Source: Streptomyces sp. MUM 203J (GTDB lineage Bacteria; Actinomycetota; Actinomycetes; Streptomycetales; Streptomycetaceae). From it: 64,000 bases of DNA. A program made the translations under genes and the position numbers. The DNA lies in contig NZ_JADWYO010000010.1 of NCBI RefSeq assembly GCF_022414595.1, positions 1 to 64,000 of the forward strand, given 5' to 3'. This document shows, one piece after another, positions 27,898 through 36,696 of this stretch. Below the pieces are notes generated by a model that saw only the letters and a program-made list of their open reading frames with translations, was not told the origin of the DNA and searched no databases. The number at the start of each line of letters is the position of its first letter. The stretch's first letter is position 1.

Positions 27898-28406
27898 CGG
27901 CCGTGGCGGACAGGTCGCTCGTGGTGGGGGTCGGGGCCCGGCGGGGGGTGCCGGCGGAGGAGGTGCTGGCGCTGGTCGGAGCCGTGCTGCGGGAGGCCGG
28001 GCTGCCCTGCGACGGGGTCGCGGAGCTGGCGACGGCCGAATCCAGGGCGGGCGAGCCGGGGCTGGTGGAGGCGGCCGCACGTCTCGGGGTGCCGCTGCGG
28101 GCCCATCCGGCGGCGGAGTTGGCGCGGGTGGTGGTGCCGCACCCGTCGGAGGCGGTGCGGGCGGCTGCCGGGACGCCTTCGGTGGCGGAGGCGGCGGCGC
28201 TGGCGGGCGGGGGCGTTCTCCTCGTACCGAAGCGGAAGCAGGAAGCGGGGGCGGGAGCGCGGGTGACGTGCGCGGTGGCCCGTCGTACGGTGGCGGACCA
28301 CGGGGCGGCCGTATTCGGAGTGGCCCCCGAGGGGGCGCGGTTGCCGGTGCGGGGGCCCGGGTACACCGGTGGGGACGCCGCGTCCGGGTTACCGGCGCGG
28401 CCCTGA
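27894..28406 (+). CDS. cobalamin biosynthesis protein, CobE/CbiG C-terminal type
   Basis: A 170-residue protein beginning VVGVGARRGVPAEEVLALV, which matches the opening strand and Gly-rich loop of the CobE/CbiG C-terminal family. It continues ELATAESRAGEPGLVEAAARLG and has a second half with VAEAAALAGGGVLLVPKRK. CobE-like proteins are needed in the aerobic pathway near the ring-contraction steps, but their chemistry is uncertain. The GTG start overlaps the cobB stop (GTGA). The last 30 residues are low-complexity. Confidence 0.8.
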   Translation: MTAVADRSLVVGVGARRGVPAEEVLALVGAVLREAGLPCDGVAELATAESRAGEPGLVEAAARLGVPLRAHPAAELARVVVPHPSEAVRAAAGTPSVAEAAALAGGGVLLVPKRKQEAGAGARVTCAVARRTVADHGAAVFGVAPEGARLPVRGPGYTGGDAASGLPARP

Positions 28407-28432
28407 TCCGCTGGTTCCCGCACCATGGTCTC

Positions 28433-28465
28433 TTCCAAGTCCTGTCCCCCTCAGTGGACTTGGAA
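28433..28465. promoter_or_regulatory. 10-bp perfect inverted repeat upstream of cobC
   Basis: TTCCAAGTCC at 28433-28442 and GGACTTGGAA at 28456-28465 are separated by 13 nt. The repeat is AT-richer than its surroundings and lies 73 nt before cobC. A second, GC-rich hairpin (about 28475-28499) follows. It may be an operator, a terminator for the upstream genes, or both. Confidence 0.5.
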
Positions 28466-28537
28466 CCTGCACGGCGGGCCGCCGACGCCGTCGGCCCGTC
28501 ATTCACCCCCCACTGTCCCTCACCCCCACAGGCGGCC

Positions 28538-29629
28538 ATGTACACCCATCCGGAAAGAGACAGACATTTCCCCGGCTCCGGCGACGTCCAGTCGTACGAT
28601 CTGCGGCATCACGGCGACGTGGAGGTCCGGGACGAGAAACTGACGGATCTCGCCGTCAACGTCCGTACGCACACACCGCCGGACTGGCTGCGGGAGCGCC
28701 TCGCGGAGTCCCTCTTCGACCTGGCCGCGTACCCCGACGGGCGGGCCGCGCGGGCCGCGGTGGCCGAGCGGCACGGGCTGCCGGTGCGCAACGTGCTGCT
28801 GACCGCGGGCGCGGCGGAGGCGTTCGTGCTGCTGGCGCGAGCGCTGCCGGCGCGGCGGCCGGTGATCGTGCACCCGCAGTTCACGGAGCCGGAGGCGGCG
28901 CTGCGGGACGCGGGGCACGAGGTGCGGCGGGTGCTGCTGCGGGAGGAGGACGGGTTCCGGCTGGATCCGATGCTGGTCCCGAAGGACGCGGACCTGGTGG
29001 TGGTCGGCAATCCGACGAACCCGACGTCGGTACTGCACCCGGCGGCGGTGATCGCGGAGCTGGCGCGGCCGGGGCGGACGCTGGTGGTGGACGAGGCGTT
29101 CATGGACGCGGTGCCGGGTGAGCGGGAGGCGCTGGCGGGGCGTACGGACGTGCCGGGTCTGGTGGTGCTGCGAAGCCTCACGAAGACGTGGGGGCTGGCG
29201 GGGCTGCGGATCGGCTACGTGCTGGCGGCGCCGGAGACGGTGGCGGCGCTGGAGCGGGTCCAGCCCCTGTGGCCGGTGTCGACGCCCGCTCTGGTGGCGG
29301 CCGAGGCGTGCATGACGCGGGAGGCGCTGGCGGAGGCGGAGGAGGCGGCGCGGCGGGTGGCGGTGGAGCGTGCGCATCTGCTGGCCGGGCTGGCGGAGTT
29401 CGAGGAGATCCGGACGGTGGCGGCGGCCGAGGGGCCGTTCGTGCTGTTCCGGGTCGAGGGCGCGGACGTCGTGCGGTCGCGGCTGCGCGGCCTGGGCTTC
29501 GCGGCCCGGCGCGGCGACACGTTCCCGGGGCTGGGCCGCCAGTGGCTGCGGCTGGCCGTCCGCGACCGTGCGACCACCAATCGCTTCCTCCAGGCCCTGG
29601 ACCAGGCCCTGGTGATGGCCGGGCACTGA
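28538..29629 (+). CDS. cobC: PLP-dependent protein CobC (Rv2231c type, L-threonine-phosphate decarboxylase-like)
   Basis: A 363-residue fold-type I aminotransferase relative. The PLP Lys is in RSLTKTWGLAGLRIGY, VGNPTNPTS binds the cofactor ring, and VVDEAFMDAVPGE carries the cofactor-contacting Asp. CobC/CobD-type enzymes decarboxylate L-threonine phosphate to the aminopropanol phosphate that forms the nucleotide-loop linker, which suits its position. The ATG at 28538 opens MYTHPERDRHFPGSGD; no other start fits as well. The 131-bp gap from the preceding gene, with its inverted repeats, hints at a separate promoter. Confidence 0.88.
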   Translation: MYTHPERDRHFPGSGDVQSYDLRHHGDVEVRDEKLTDLAVNVRTHTPPDWLRERLAESLFDLAAYPDGRAARAAVAERHGLPVRNVLLTAGAAEAFVLLARALPARRPVIVHPQFTEPEAALRDAGHEVRRVLLREEDGFRLDPMLVPKDADLVVVGNPTNPTSVLHPAAVIAELARPGRTLVVDEAFMDAVPGEREALAGRTDVPGLVVLRSLTKTWGLAGLRIGYVLAAPETVAALERVQPLWPVSTPALVAAEACMTREALAEAEEAARRVAVERAHLLAGLAEFEEIRTVAAAEGPFVLFRVEGADVVRSRLRGLGFAARRGDTFPGLGRQWLRLAVRDRATTNRFLQALDQALVMAGH

Positions 29630-29643
29630 CCGGACCGTCGCAG

Positions 29644-30348
29644 TCAGGTGAGCACGACGCAGCCCCGCCGGGTGAGTGCGGTGAGCGGGGCGGCGTCGTC
29701 CGGAGCACGGTTCCAGCGCAGGTCCAGCTTCTCCAGCGCGGGGAGTTCCGCGAGCCGGCCGGGCACGGTACGGACCCGGTTGCCCCGCAGGTCGGGCCGC
29801 CGGAGCAGAGGCAGGCCGGAGAGCGGGGGCGGGACCTCCGGGAGGGCGTTGCCGCGCAGGTCGAGCAGGCGGAGTTCACGGAGGTCCGCGGCGCTGTCCG
29901 GGAGCCGCGTGAGGGCGTTGCCGCGCAGCCACAGCTCGCGGAGCCGTGACAGTCGGCCGAGGCGTCCGGGCAGCGCGCCGAGCCTATTGTGCTCGACACG
30001 CAGTTCGACCAGTCCGGTCATGTCGGGGAGAGCGGTCGGCCGGTTCACCCCGACGCTGAGGTACCGGAGCGCGGTCAGCCGCCCCAGCGTGTCGGGGAGT
30101 TCGCAAAGCCGGTTGTCGTGGAGGCAGAGGTGTGCGGTGAGGGCGGGCAGCCCGCCCGGTTCGTCCGGCACGGACGCGAGCCGGTCGTGGCCGGGATCCA
30201 GGGTGTGCAGGCGGCGTGACCGGGCTATGGCCGACGGGAGTTCGGCGAGGCCGTTGTCCGCGAGGGCCAGGACGTCGAGGTCCGTACGGTCCCAGACGCC
30301 GGCCGGGATCCGCCCGAGACGCCGCTGCCAGAGGTTCGGTACGGTTCC
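29644..30348 (-). pseudogene. leucine-rich repeat protein, start codon lost or decayed
   Basis: From 30348 down to the stop at 29644 the minus strand reads as about eight leucine-rich repeats without a stop: NLWQRRLGRIPAGVW, LDVLALADNGLAELPSAIA, LCLHDNRLCELPDTLGRL, LRELWLRGNALTRLPDSAA, ending TRRGCVVLT. The earliest ATG or GTG in this frame is GTG 30171, which falls inside a repeat, and the frame upstream of 30348 has no LRR character. Some repeats have lost consensus residues (DPGHDRL for the usual LxHNxL; one repeat is shortened around TALPDMTGL). I infer an N-terminally degraded gene. A functional short protein from 30171 (175 residues) or a non-standard start is possible. Confidence 0.6.
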
Positions 30349-30510
30349 CGCGCCTCCGCGGCGTACGCGCCCGCGCGACGGGCGCGATCCGCGCGGGCCC
30401 GCAGAGGACTGCGGGTTCAGGCCGGCGCCCTGGCTGCGGGGGCTTCGCCACGAGGTTCCGGGCCCGTTGCCCGGTGGTCGGGCGGGGCGCCCCAGGAGAC
30501 TCGCTCCTCG

Positions 30511-30684
30511 CGACGGCTCCTGCGGGCGCCGGTGCTCCGCGGCTCACCTCACCGCCGTCGCTGCGGGGCCCCGCAGCCTCTCCCGACCTGAGAGGCTCCC
30601 CATGGGAGGCTGCTTCGCCCACCGTCCGTGCGCGGGCCGGGAGCGCTCCCGGGAGTCAGCCCCTCAACGACGGCTCCTGCGGGC
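30511..30684. repeat. direct repeat pair in a non-coding region
   Basis: The 17-mer CGACGGCTCCTGCGGGC occurs at 30511-30527 and 30668-30684, 157 bp apart. Similarity continues through TCCGCGGC and, about 45 nt on, TGCGGGG words. The whole stretch 30349-30800 has no credible gene and is a mosaic of such words. Confidence 0.5.
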
Positions 30685-30800
30685 CCCGCGTTCCGCGGCC
30701 CCGTCCACCCCGCCACCACCACCGTTGCGGGGCGCCCGGGTGCGCATCGGTACGGCTGCGCCTCCCGCTGCCGGGCGGTGCCCGAGCCGACGCGGTGGCG

Positions 30801-30843
30801 CCCGGGGAGTGCGGGCGGGCACGGGGCGCCCGCACTCCCCGGG
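30801..30843 (-). terminator. terminator of the LAETG-protein gene
   Basis: A 17-bp perfect stem, CCCGGGGAGTGCGGGCG at 30801-30817 with its complement at 30827-30843, closes a 9-nt loop. It lies 15 nt past the stop codon of the LAETG-protein gene. Confidence 0.75.
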
Positions 30844-30857
30844 TGCCCCACGGGCCG

Positions 30858-31835
30858 TCAGTCCCGCGGGCCCCGGGCCGTCCTGCGGCGGGCGGTGACC
30901 AGGGACGCGGCGCCTGCCAGGAGGAGGGCCGCGGCGCCGCCGGCGATGTACGGGGCCCGGGAGTCGGCGCCCGTCTCGGCCAAGGTCTCCCTGGGCTGCT
31001 GGGCGGCCGGGGCCGCACCCTCCGACTGGACCTTGAGGCCGGGTGCCCCGGTCGCGGCCGGACCGGCGGCGGGCCCTTCGGCCGCGGGGCCCTCCGACTC
31101 CGCCGGCTCGGCTCCGGGAGACTGCGTCGCGGGCCCCGGCGTCGCGCAGCTCGCCTCCGCGAGGGTGACCGTGCCCCGGACATCGGCCACGTTCAGGTTC
31201 AGCGGGTTCACCGCGACCTTCAGGCGCAGGGCGGTCGCGGCGGCCGTGCCGGAGGTGGCCGTGCGTTCCGAGAAGTCCAGGACGACCTCGCCCACCCCCG
31301 GCACCCGCACCGTGCTGCTCTCCCCGGGCGTGACCGTGACCCGCTTCCCGAGCACGGTGACCCGGCCCAGCAGGTTCGCCTCGGCCACCGGCCGCGCGCC
31401 CGCCGCGCAGACCGCCCGGGCGGTCACCGACTCGACCTCGACGAGGGACAGCAGGGGCAGCCCGGGGAGGTGCACCCTGGCCCCGGCGAGCTTCGCGGTG
31501 CCCTCGGCGCGCCGCTCGTCCGCCTCGGCCGTCGCGTTCGCCACGTCGGCCCGCAGCAGGCTGACCGGCTTGCCCCGCTCGGCGCCGTCGACCTCGACGG
31601 TGAGCGCCGTCCTCCCGGCCGTCGCCGGGGCCTGGACCTCGTTGAGGGCCGCGCGGACCGGGACCTGCACGCCCTTGTCGAGCAGGGAGACGTCGAGCCC
31701 GGCACGCAGCACCGCCGCGCTCGCCCTGCCGCTCCCGTCGCCCCCGCCGCCCGTGGCATGGGCAGCGGGAGCGGCGGCGAGCAGTGCGAGAACGGCGGCC
31801 GAGGTGACGGACGTACGGAAAGTGGTGCTGGTCAT
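30858..31835 (-). CDS. SCO1860-family LAETG-anchored surface protein
   Basis: A 325-residue exported wall protein. It has a Sec signal peptide (residues 1-28, ending AAPAAHA), a beta-rich domain of about 200 residues with paired strands (for example SLVEVESVTARAVCAAG and RLKVAVNPLNLNVADVRG), an Ala/Pro/Glu-rich stalk, and a sorting signal: LAETG, then a hydrophobic stretch (YIAGGAAALLLAGAASLV) and the basic tail TARRRTARG. LAETG suits the class E sortases of streptomycetes. The name follows an NCBI family I recognise. Function is unknown. A G-rich ribosome site precedes the ATG. Confidence 0.9.
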   Translation of the reverse strand: MTSTTFRTSVTSAAVLALLAAAPAAHATGGGGDGSGRASAAVLRAGLDVSLLDKGVQVPVRAALNEVQAPATAGRTALTVEVDGAERGKPVSLLRADVANATAEADERRAEGTAKLAGARVHLPGLPLLSLVEVESVTARAVCAAGARPVAEANLLGRVTVLGKRVTVTPGESSTVRVPGVGEVVLDFSERTATSGTAAATALRLKVAVNPLNLNVADVRGTVTLAEASCATPGPATQSPGAEPAESEGPAAEGPAAGPAATGAPGLKVQSEGAAPAAQQPRETLAETGADSRAPYIAGGAAALLLAGAASLVTARRRTARGPRD

Positions 31836-32020
31836 GGTGGATCCCCCACAGCAGGACAGAAGTCACCGAACAGGCGCTCACAGGGACATGTGTGCGGCGG
31901 TGACCCGGGACACGGGAATCCTGACCCCCCGGAGGGGTGAACGGTGTGACAGCTGGGGCTAGTTCACTCCAAAGGGGTTTTGTCGCGCTGGAGTTCGCAC
32001 GCCCCGGCCCGTCCTGCTTC

Positions 32021-33112
32021 TCACTCGATCACCCGTCCGTTCACGATCACCCTCCGGGGTGCCGCCAGCACCCGGACGTCCGCACGGGGGTCGTCCTCGT
32101 ACACGACCAGGTCCGCCGGGGCGCCCTCCTCCAGTCCGGGACGGCCCAGCCACGTCCGGGCCGCCCAGCTCGTCGCGGACAGCGCGGCCACCGGCGGGAT
32201 GCCGGCCGCGACCAGCTCCGCGACCTCGTCCGCGACCAGACCGTGGGCCAGAGACCCGCCCGCGTCCGTGCCCACGAAGACCGGGATCCCCGCGTCGTAC
32301 GCGGCCCGGACCGTGTCGTAACGGCGGGCGTGCAGCCGCCGCATGTGGTCCGCCCAGCGCGGGAACTTCCCTTCTCCGCCGGCCGCGAGCCCGGGGAACG
32401 TCGCGATGTTGACGAGCGTCGGCACGATCGCGACACCGCGCTCCGCGAACAGCGGGATCGTGTCCTCGGTCAGCCCGGTCGCGTGCTCGATGCAGTCGAT
32501 GCCCGCCTCCACCAGATCCCGCAGCGAGTCCTCCGCGAAGCAGTGCGCGGTCACCCGCGCCCCCAGCCGGTGCGCCTCCGCGATGGCCGCCTCCACCTCG
32601 GCGCGCGGCCAGCAGGAGGTGAGGTCGCCCGCCTCGCGGTCGATCCAGTCACCGACCAGCTTCACCCAGCCGTCCCCGCGGCGGGCCTCCCGACCCACAT
32701 ACGCGACCAGGTCGGACGGCTCGATCTCGTGCGCGTAGTTGCGGATGTAGCGGCGGGTGCGGGCGATGTGCCGGCCCGCGCGGATGATCTTCGGAAGGTC
32801 CTCGCGGTCGTCGATCCAGCGGGTGTCGGCGGCCGAGCCCGCGTCCCGGATCAGCAGGGTGCCCGCGTCGCGGTCGGTCAGCGCCTGCTTCTCGCTGGTC
32901 TCCGCGTCCACCGCGCCGTGCGCGTCCAGGCCGACATGACAGTGCGCGTCCACCAGACCGGGCAGCGCCCAGCCGGTCACGGTCCGGACGTCACCCGCGA
33001 GGGCGGGCCGGGTGAAGGTGACCCGCCCGCCGACGACCCACAGCTCGTCCCGTACGTCCTCCGGGCCGACGAGCACCCGCCCCTTCACATGCAGCACCAT
33101 GCGATCGCTCAT
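32021..33112 (-). CDS. amidohydrolase family protein
   Basis: A 363-residue metal-dependent hydrolase of the amidohydrolase superfamily. After a small beta domain comes GLVDAHCHVGLDAHG (HxH metal ligands, about residues 55-69), then KLVGDWIDR, ARVTAHCF and CIEHATGLT (further His ligands), and VFVGTDAGGSLAHGL (the final Asp). The C-terminal beta domain ends VIVNGRVIE. An imidazolonepropionase-like or dipeptidase-like cyclic amide substrate is possible; none can be named. The start is ATG 33112, with GTG 33121 also open. The LysR gene lies 40 nt upstream on the same strand. Confidence 0.87.
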   Translation of the reverse strand: MSDRMVLHVKGRVLVGPEDVRDELWVVGGRVTFTRPALAGDVRTVTGWALPGLVDAHCHVGLDAHGAVDAETSEKQALTDRDAGTLLIRDAGSAADTRWIDDREDLPKIIRAGRHIARTRRYIRNYAHEIEPSDLVAYVGREARRGDGWVKLVGDWIDREAGDLTSCWPRAEVEAAIAEAHRLGARVTAHCFAEDSLRDLVEAGIDCIEHATGLTEDTIPLFAERGVAIVPTLVNIATFPGLAAGGEGKFPRWADHMRRLHARRYDTVRAAYDAGIPVFVGTDAGGSLAHGLVADEVAELVAAGIPPVAALSATSWAARTWLGRPGLEEGAPADLVVYEDDPRADVRVLAAPRRVIVNGRVIE

Positions 33113-33152
33113 GCTCTGCACTGTACGGCCGTACGGCTGTACGACCGAGCCG

Positions 33153-34166
33153 TCAGGGTGAGGTGACCCCCGCCGCGCGCGGCAGCGGCACGTTCGGGGA
33201 CGGCGGCACGGCCCCGGGCCCCGGCCCCGTCATGGCGGGCGCCGTGCCGGTGAGGGCCTCCAGCAGAGCCTGCAGGGGCGCGGTGAGCGCACCCTCCCGC
33301 ACCGCCAGCGACACCGGCACACGGGGCGCGGGCAGCGTACGGAAAGCCAGCCTCCGGTCCTGCGGCAGGGGGCCGACCGGATAGAAGACCGTCCAGGACG
33401 GCTCAGGGGCCGACGCGATCTCCGCGAGGGTGTCGGACAGCGTGGTGAACGGCGGACCGGGCGTCCAGCCGGGCACGGCGTCGGTGACGAGGTCATGGAA
33501 GTCCGGGTTGGCCTCGCGCGGGGCGAGCCGCAGCGGCAGCCGGGCCAGCCGCTGCGGGCACGGCTCGTCGCCGTGCCCGGCGAGCGGGTGCCGGGCGGGC
33601 AGGGCGACCACCAGGGGCTCGGTCCACACCGGGTGCAGCGCCATCCCGTCCGCATGCCGCACGGTGCGGACCAGGGCTGCGTCGAACGTGCCGGAGCGCA
33701 CCGCGGCGAGGCGGGCGTCCTGCGGGGCGCGTTCCAGCCGTACCCGCAGACGGGGACGGTGGGCGGAGAGCGTGCCGAGCGCCCGGTAGACACGGTCCGC
33801 GAAGGCCCGGCTGGTGCCCAGCCGCACGAGGCCCTCGGTGCCGGCGGCGATCCCGGCGGCGGCCCGGCGGACCCGCCCGGCCGCGGCGAGTGCCGCCCGC
33901 GCCTCGGCCAGCAGCCCCTCCCCCGCGGCGGTCAGCCGTACGGGACCCTCGTCCCGCCCGCCGTGGTGTCCGCCCGTCCAGGCGCCGTCCCCGCGCCCCT
34001 CCACGCGCTCGAAGAGTCCGAGGCCCAACTCAGCCTCCAGCGCCTCGACCTGACTTTCCACCAGGAACCTGCTCCGGTGGAGTCGCCTGGCCGCCCGCCC
34101 GAGACCGAGCTCCTCGGCGACGGCGACGAAGTACTCCAGCTGACGCAGCTCCACGACTACGGTCAC
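33153..34166 (-). CDS. LysR-family transcriptional regulator
   Basis: A 337-residue LysR protein. The N-terminal winged helix begins ELRQLEYFVAVAEELGLGRAARRLHRSR and continues into a dimerisation helix. An unusual Gly/Asp/His-rich insert (GRGDGAWTGGHHGGRDEG) sits in the HTH-linker region at about residues 58-75. The effector domain (about 105-300) has two lobes. The last 25 residues are a Pro-rich tail. Lying 40 nt upstream of the amidohydrolase gene on the same strand, it may control that gene and itself. GTG 34166 is favoured because GAGGGGC precedes it; GTG 34154 is the alternative. Confidence 0.87.
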   Translation of the reverse strand: MTVVVELRQLEYFVAVAEELGLGRAARRLHRSRFLVESQVEALEAELGLGLFERVEGRGDGAWTGGHHGGRDEGPVRLTAAGEGLLAEARAALAAAGRVRRAAAGIAAGTEGLVRLGTSRAFADRVYRALGTLSAHRPRLRVRLERAPQDARLAAVRSGTFDAALVRTVRHADGMALHPVWTEPLVVALPARHPLAGHGDEPCPQRLARLPLRLAPREANPDFHDLVTDAVPGWTPGPPFTTLSDTLAEIASAPEPSWTVFYPVGPLPQDRRLAFRTLPAPRVPVSLAVREGALTAPLQALLEALTGTAPAMTGPGPGAVPPSPNVPLPRAAGVTSP

Positions 34167-34713
34167 CCGCCCCTCACTGATCGCCCTTGATCATCATCCG
34201 TACCGTCCCGGTCAACCGCCGGACGGCAACCGGTTCTTCCCCATGTGTACGTGCGGAGGACCGCTTTCCGCCCAACGGCACGCGGACCGGCCTCGACGGG
34301 GAGAGGCGGGGAGCGGGGGAAGGAGGGGGACGGGGAGGGGCGGGGAGGACCCGGGAGACTCACGGGGCCCGGTCGGCCCCTATGGTCACCATGTCGCTTT
34401 CAGAAGCGACTTCTCACGCGCATTCCCATTTACATTCATACGACTACCGGTCTTCTTCTGCCCGGTCCCGCTGATCCTAAACGCCAAGATTTCGATACGA
34501 TTCGACGGGCAATTCGGTTACTTGTCAAGGGCGTTACGAGCGTGTGACACACCCCACACGGCACACCTTTTGCCCGGATATAACCGCGGAAAACGGACCC
34601 TTGAATGGCTCCTGCACGCATGAACTCGCGCACGCGCGATAGCACAGAAGCCACCCGCGCCCAACGCCTTGCGCCCATGCAATCAAAGAAAATGCTCGGT
34701 AAGTTCCTTACTC
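34167..34713 (+). promoter_or_regulatory. 547-bp AT-richer leader and promoter region of ectABCD
   Basis: Composition changes sharply near 34395: the next 300 bp are far richer in A and T than the rest of the window. The region includes TTGTCA at 34523-34528 and TGACA at 34546-34550 (inverted), and GGATATAACC near 34576, which could be a -10 element. A 30-codon frame (ATG 34382, MVTMSLSEATSHAHSHLHSY onward) is open but has no clear ribosome site. The interval separates LysR from ectA and must carry the osmotic-stress promoter. Confidence 0.5.
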
Positions 34714-35262
34714 ATGACCGCCGCACAAGCAGACCTTGCACGTGCCCCCAGCGAATTCCCCGGCATTCTCATCGACAGCCCACGAGTGGAGGACGGAGCC
34801 GCGATCTGGCGCATCGCCCGCGACTCCGAGGTCCTGGACCTCAACTCCTCGTACAGCTACCTGCTGTGGTGCCGTGACTTCGCCGCCACGTCCCTCGTCG
34901 CCCGGGAGTCGGCCGACGGGGAGCCCATCGCCTTCGTCACCGGCTACGTCCGGCCCGACCGCCCCGGAACCCTCGTGGTCTGGCAGGTGGCGGTCGACCA
35001 CGGACACCGCGGGCGCGGGCTGGCAGCCCTGCTGCTGGACGAGCTGACCACCCGCGTGGCCGAGAGAGGCGTGCACGCCGTCGAAACGACGGTCACTCCG
35101 GACAACGTCCCCTCCGACCGGCTCTTCACCTCGTTCGCGGAGCGCCACTCGGCGTCTCTGGAGCGCACGGTGCTCTTCGACGGGGGCCTGTTCCCCGAGG
35201 GCACCCACGAGCCGGAGGTGCTCTACCGGATCAGCCCGGTCGGGAGCGCACCCGGCGCCTGA
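34714..35262 (+). CDS. ectA: L-2,4-diaminobutyrate N-gamma-acetyltransferase EctA
   Basis: A 182-residue GNAT acetyltransferase, second enzymatic step of ectoine synthesis. Family features: LDLNSSYSYLLWCRDFAATS (substrate side), WQVAVDHGHRGRGLAALLLD (acetyl-CoA binding, with the GNAT R/Q-x-x-G-x-G/A pattern as HRGRGLA) and VETTVTPDNVPSDRLFTSFA. The ATG at 34714 gives a normal-length protein (MTAAQADLARAP). First gene of ectABCD; the gap to ectB is 85 nt. Confidence 0.96.
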   Translation: MTAAQADLARAPSEFPGILIDSPRVEDGAAIWRIARDSEVLDLNSSYSYLLWCRDFAATSLVARESADGEPIAFVTGYVRPDRPGTLVVWQVAVDHGHRGRGLAALLLDELTTRVAERGVHAVETTVTPDNVPSDRLFTSFAERHSASLERTVLFDGGLFPEGTHEPEVLYRISPVGSAPGA

Positions 35263-35347
35263 GCCGAGCCGGCACCGCCCCCGGCGCCCCTGCCATCACC
35301 CATCACCACTTCACCCCCTTCTTCTCTCCCTTCTGGAGTGACCTGCC

Positions 35348-36616
35348 GTGACCATCACCCCGCCCGCCCTCAGCGTCTTCGAGACTCTGGAGTCGGAGGT
35401 GCGCAGCTACTGCCGCGGCTGGCCCGCCGTCTTCGACCGTGCGCAGGGCTCCCGTCTCACCGACGAGGACGGCGGCAGCTACCTGGACTTCTTCGCCGGC
35501 GCCGGCTCGCTCAACTACGGCCACAACAACCCCGTCCTGAAACGCGCGCTCATCGACTACCTGGAGCGCGACGGCATCACCCACGGCCTGGACATGGCCA
35601 CCACCGCGAAGCGGTCGTTCCTGGAGACGTTCCAGAACGCGATCCTGCGCCCGCGCGACCTGCCGTACAAGGTGATGTTCCCGGGCCCGACGGGCACCAA
35701 CGCGGTGGAGGCCGCGCTGAAGCTGGCCCGGAAGGTGAAGGGGCGCGAGGCGATCGTGTCGTTCACCAACGCCTTCCACGGGATGTCGCTCGGCTCCCTC
35801 GCCGTGACCGGCAACGCCTTCAAGCGGGCCGGCGCCGGTATCCCCCTGGTGCACGGCACGCCCATGCCGTTCGACAACTACCTGGACGGCCAGGTGCCGG
35901 ACTTCCTGTGGTTCGAGCGGCTGCTGGAGGACAGCGGCTCCGGCCTCAACCACCCGGCCGCCGTGATCGTCGAGACCGTGCAGGGCGAGGGCGGCATCAA
36001 CGTGGCACGCCCCGAGTGGCTGCGGGCCCTGGCGGATCTGTGCCGACGCCGCGACATGCTGCTGATCGTCGACGACATCCAGATGGGCTGCGGCCGTACC
36101 GGCGCGTTCTTCTCCTTCGAGGAGGCGGGCATCACGCCGGACATCGTGACGCTGTCGAAGTCGATCAGCGGCTACGGCCTGCCGATGTCGCTGTGCCTGT
36201 TCAAGCCGGAGCTGGACGTCTGGGGCCCGGGCGAGCACAACGGCACGTTCCGGGGCAACAACCCGGCCTTCGTCACGGCGACGGCGGCGCTCGACGCGTA
36301 CTGGTCCGACGGCGGCACGCAGAGGCAGACCGAGGCCCGCGGCGAACAGGTCGAGCAGGCGCTGCTGACGGTCTGCGACGAGAACTCCGCCGACGGCGCC
36401 CACTACCGCGGCCGCGGCCTGGTGTGGGGCCTGGAGTTCCCCGACAAGGCGCGGGCCACCAAGGTCTGCCGACGCGCCTTCGAGCTGGGGCTGCTGCTGG
36501 AGACCTCGGGCCCGGACAGCGAGGTCGTGAAGCTGCTGCCTCCGCTGACCGTCACGCGCGAGGAGCTGGACGAGGGGCTGCGCACGCTGGCCCGCGCGGT
36601 CCACGAGACGGCCTGA
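35348..36616 (+). CDS. ectB: diaminobutyrate-2-oxoglutarate transaminase EctB
   Basis: A 422-residue class III aminotransferase that makes L-2,4-diaminobutyrate from aspartate semialdehyde with glutamate as donor. Motifs: [48 protein letters not shown] (PLP-contacting Asp) and [10 protein letters not shown] with the Schiff-base Lys at K271. The GTG start at 35348 follows TCTGGAGTG. Position two of the ectoine operon; an 80-nt gap leads to ectC. Confidence 0.96.
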   Translation: MTITPPALSVFETLESEVRSYCRGWPAVFDRAQGSRLTDEDGGSYLDFFAGAGSLNYGHNNPVLKRALIDYLERDGITHGLDMATTAKRSFLETFQNAILRPRDLPYKVMFPGPTGTNAVEAALKLARKVKGREAIVSFTNAFHGMSLGSLAVTGNAFKRAGAGIPLVHGTPMPFDNYLDGQVPDFLWFERLLEDSGSGLNHPAAVIVETVQGEGGINVARPEWLRALADLCRRRDMLLIVDDIQMGCGRTGAFFSFEEAGITPDIVTLSKSISGYGLPMSLCLFKPELDVWGPGEHNGTFRGNNPAFVTATAALDAYWSDGGTQRQTEARGEQVEQALLTVCDENSADGAHYRGRGLVWGLEFPDKARATKVCRRAFELGLLLETSGPDSEVVKLLPPLTVTREELDEGLRTLARAVHETA

Positions 36617-36696
36617 CCACGGGCCGTCCCCACCGGGCCGGCCTGACCACCGAGACGGCGCGACAGAAGATCCACTGCCGAAAGGATGCATGCACT

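Noticed and set aside
34382..34474. A 30-codon small gene upstream of ectA
   Set aside because: The frame is open, but I see no convincing ribosome site and do not recognise the peptide; mentioned only as part of the leader.
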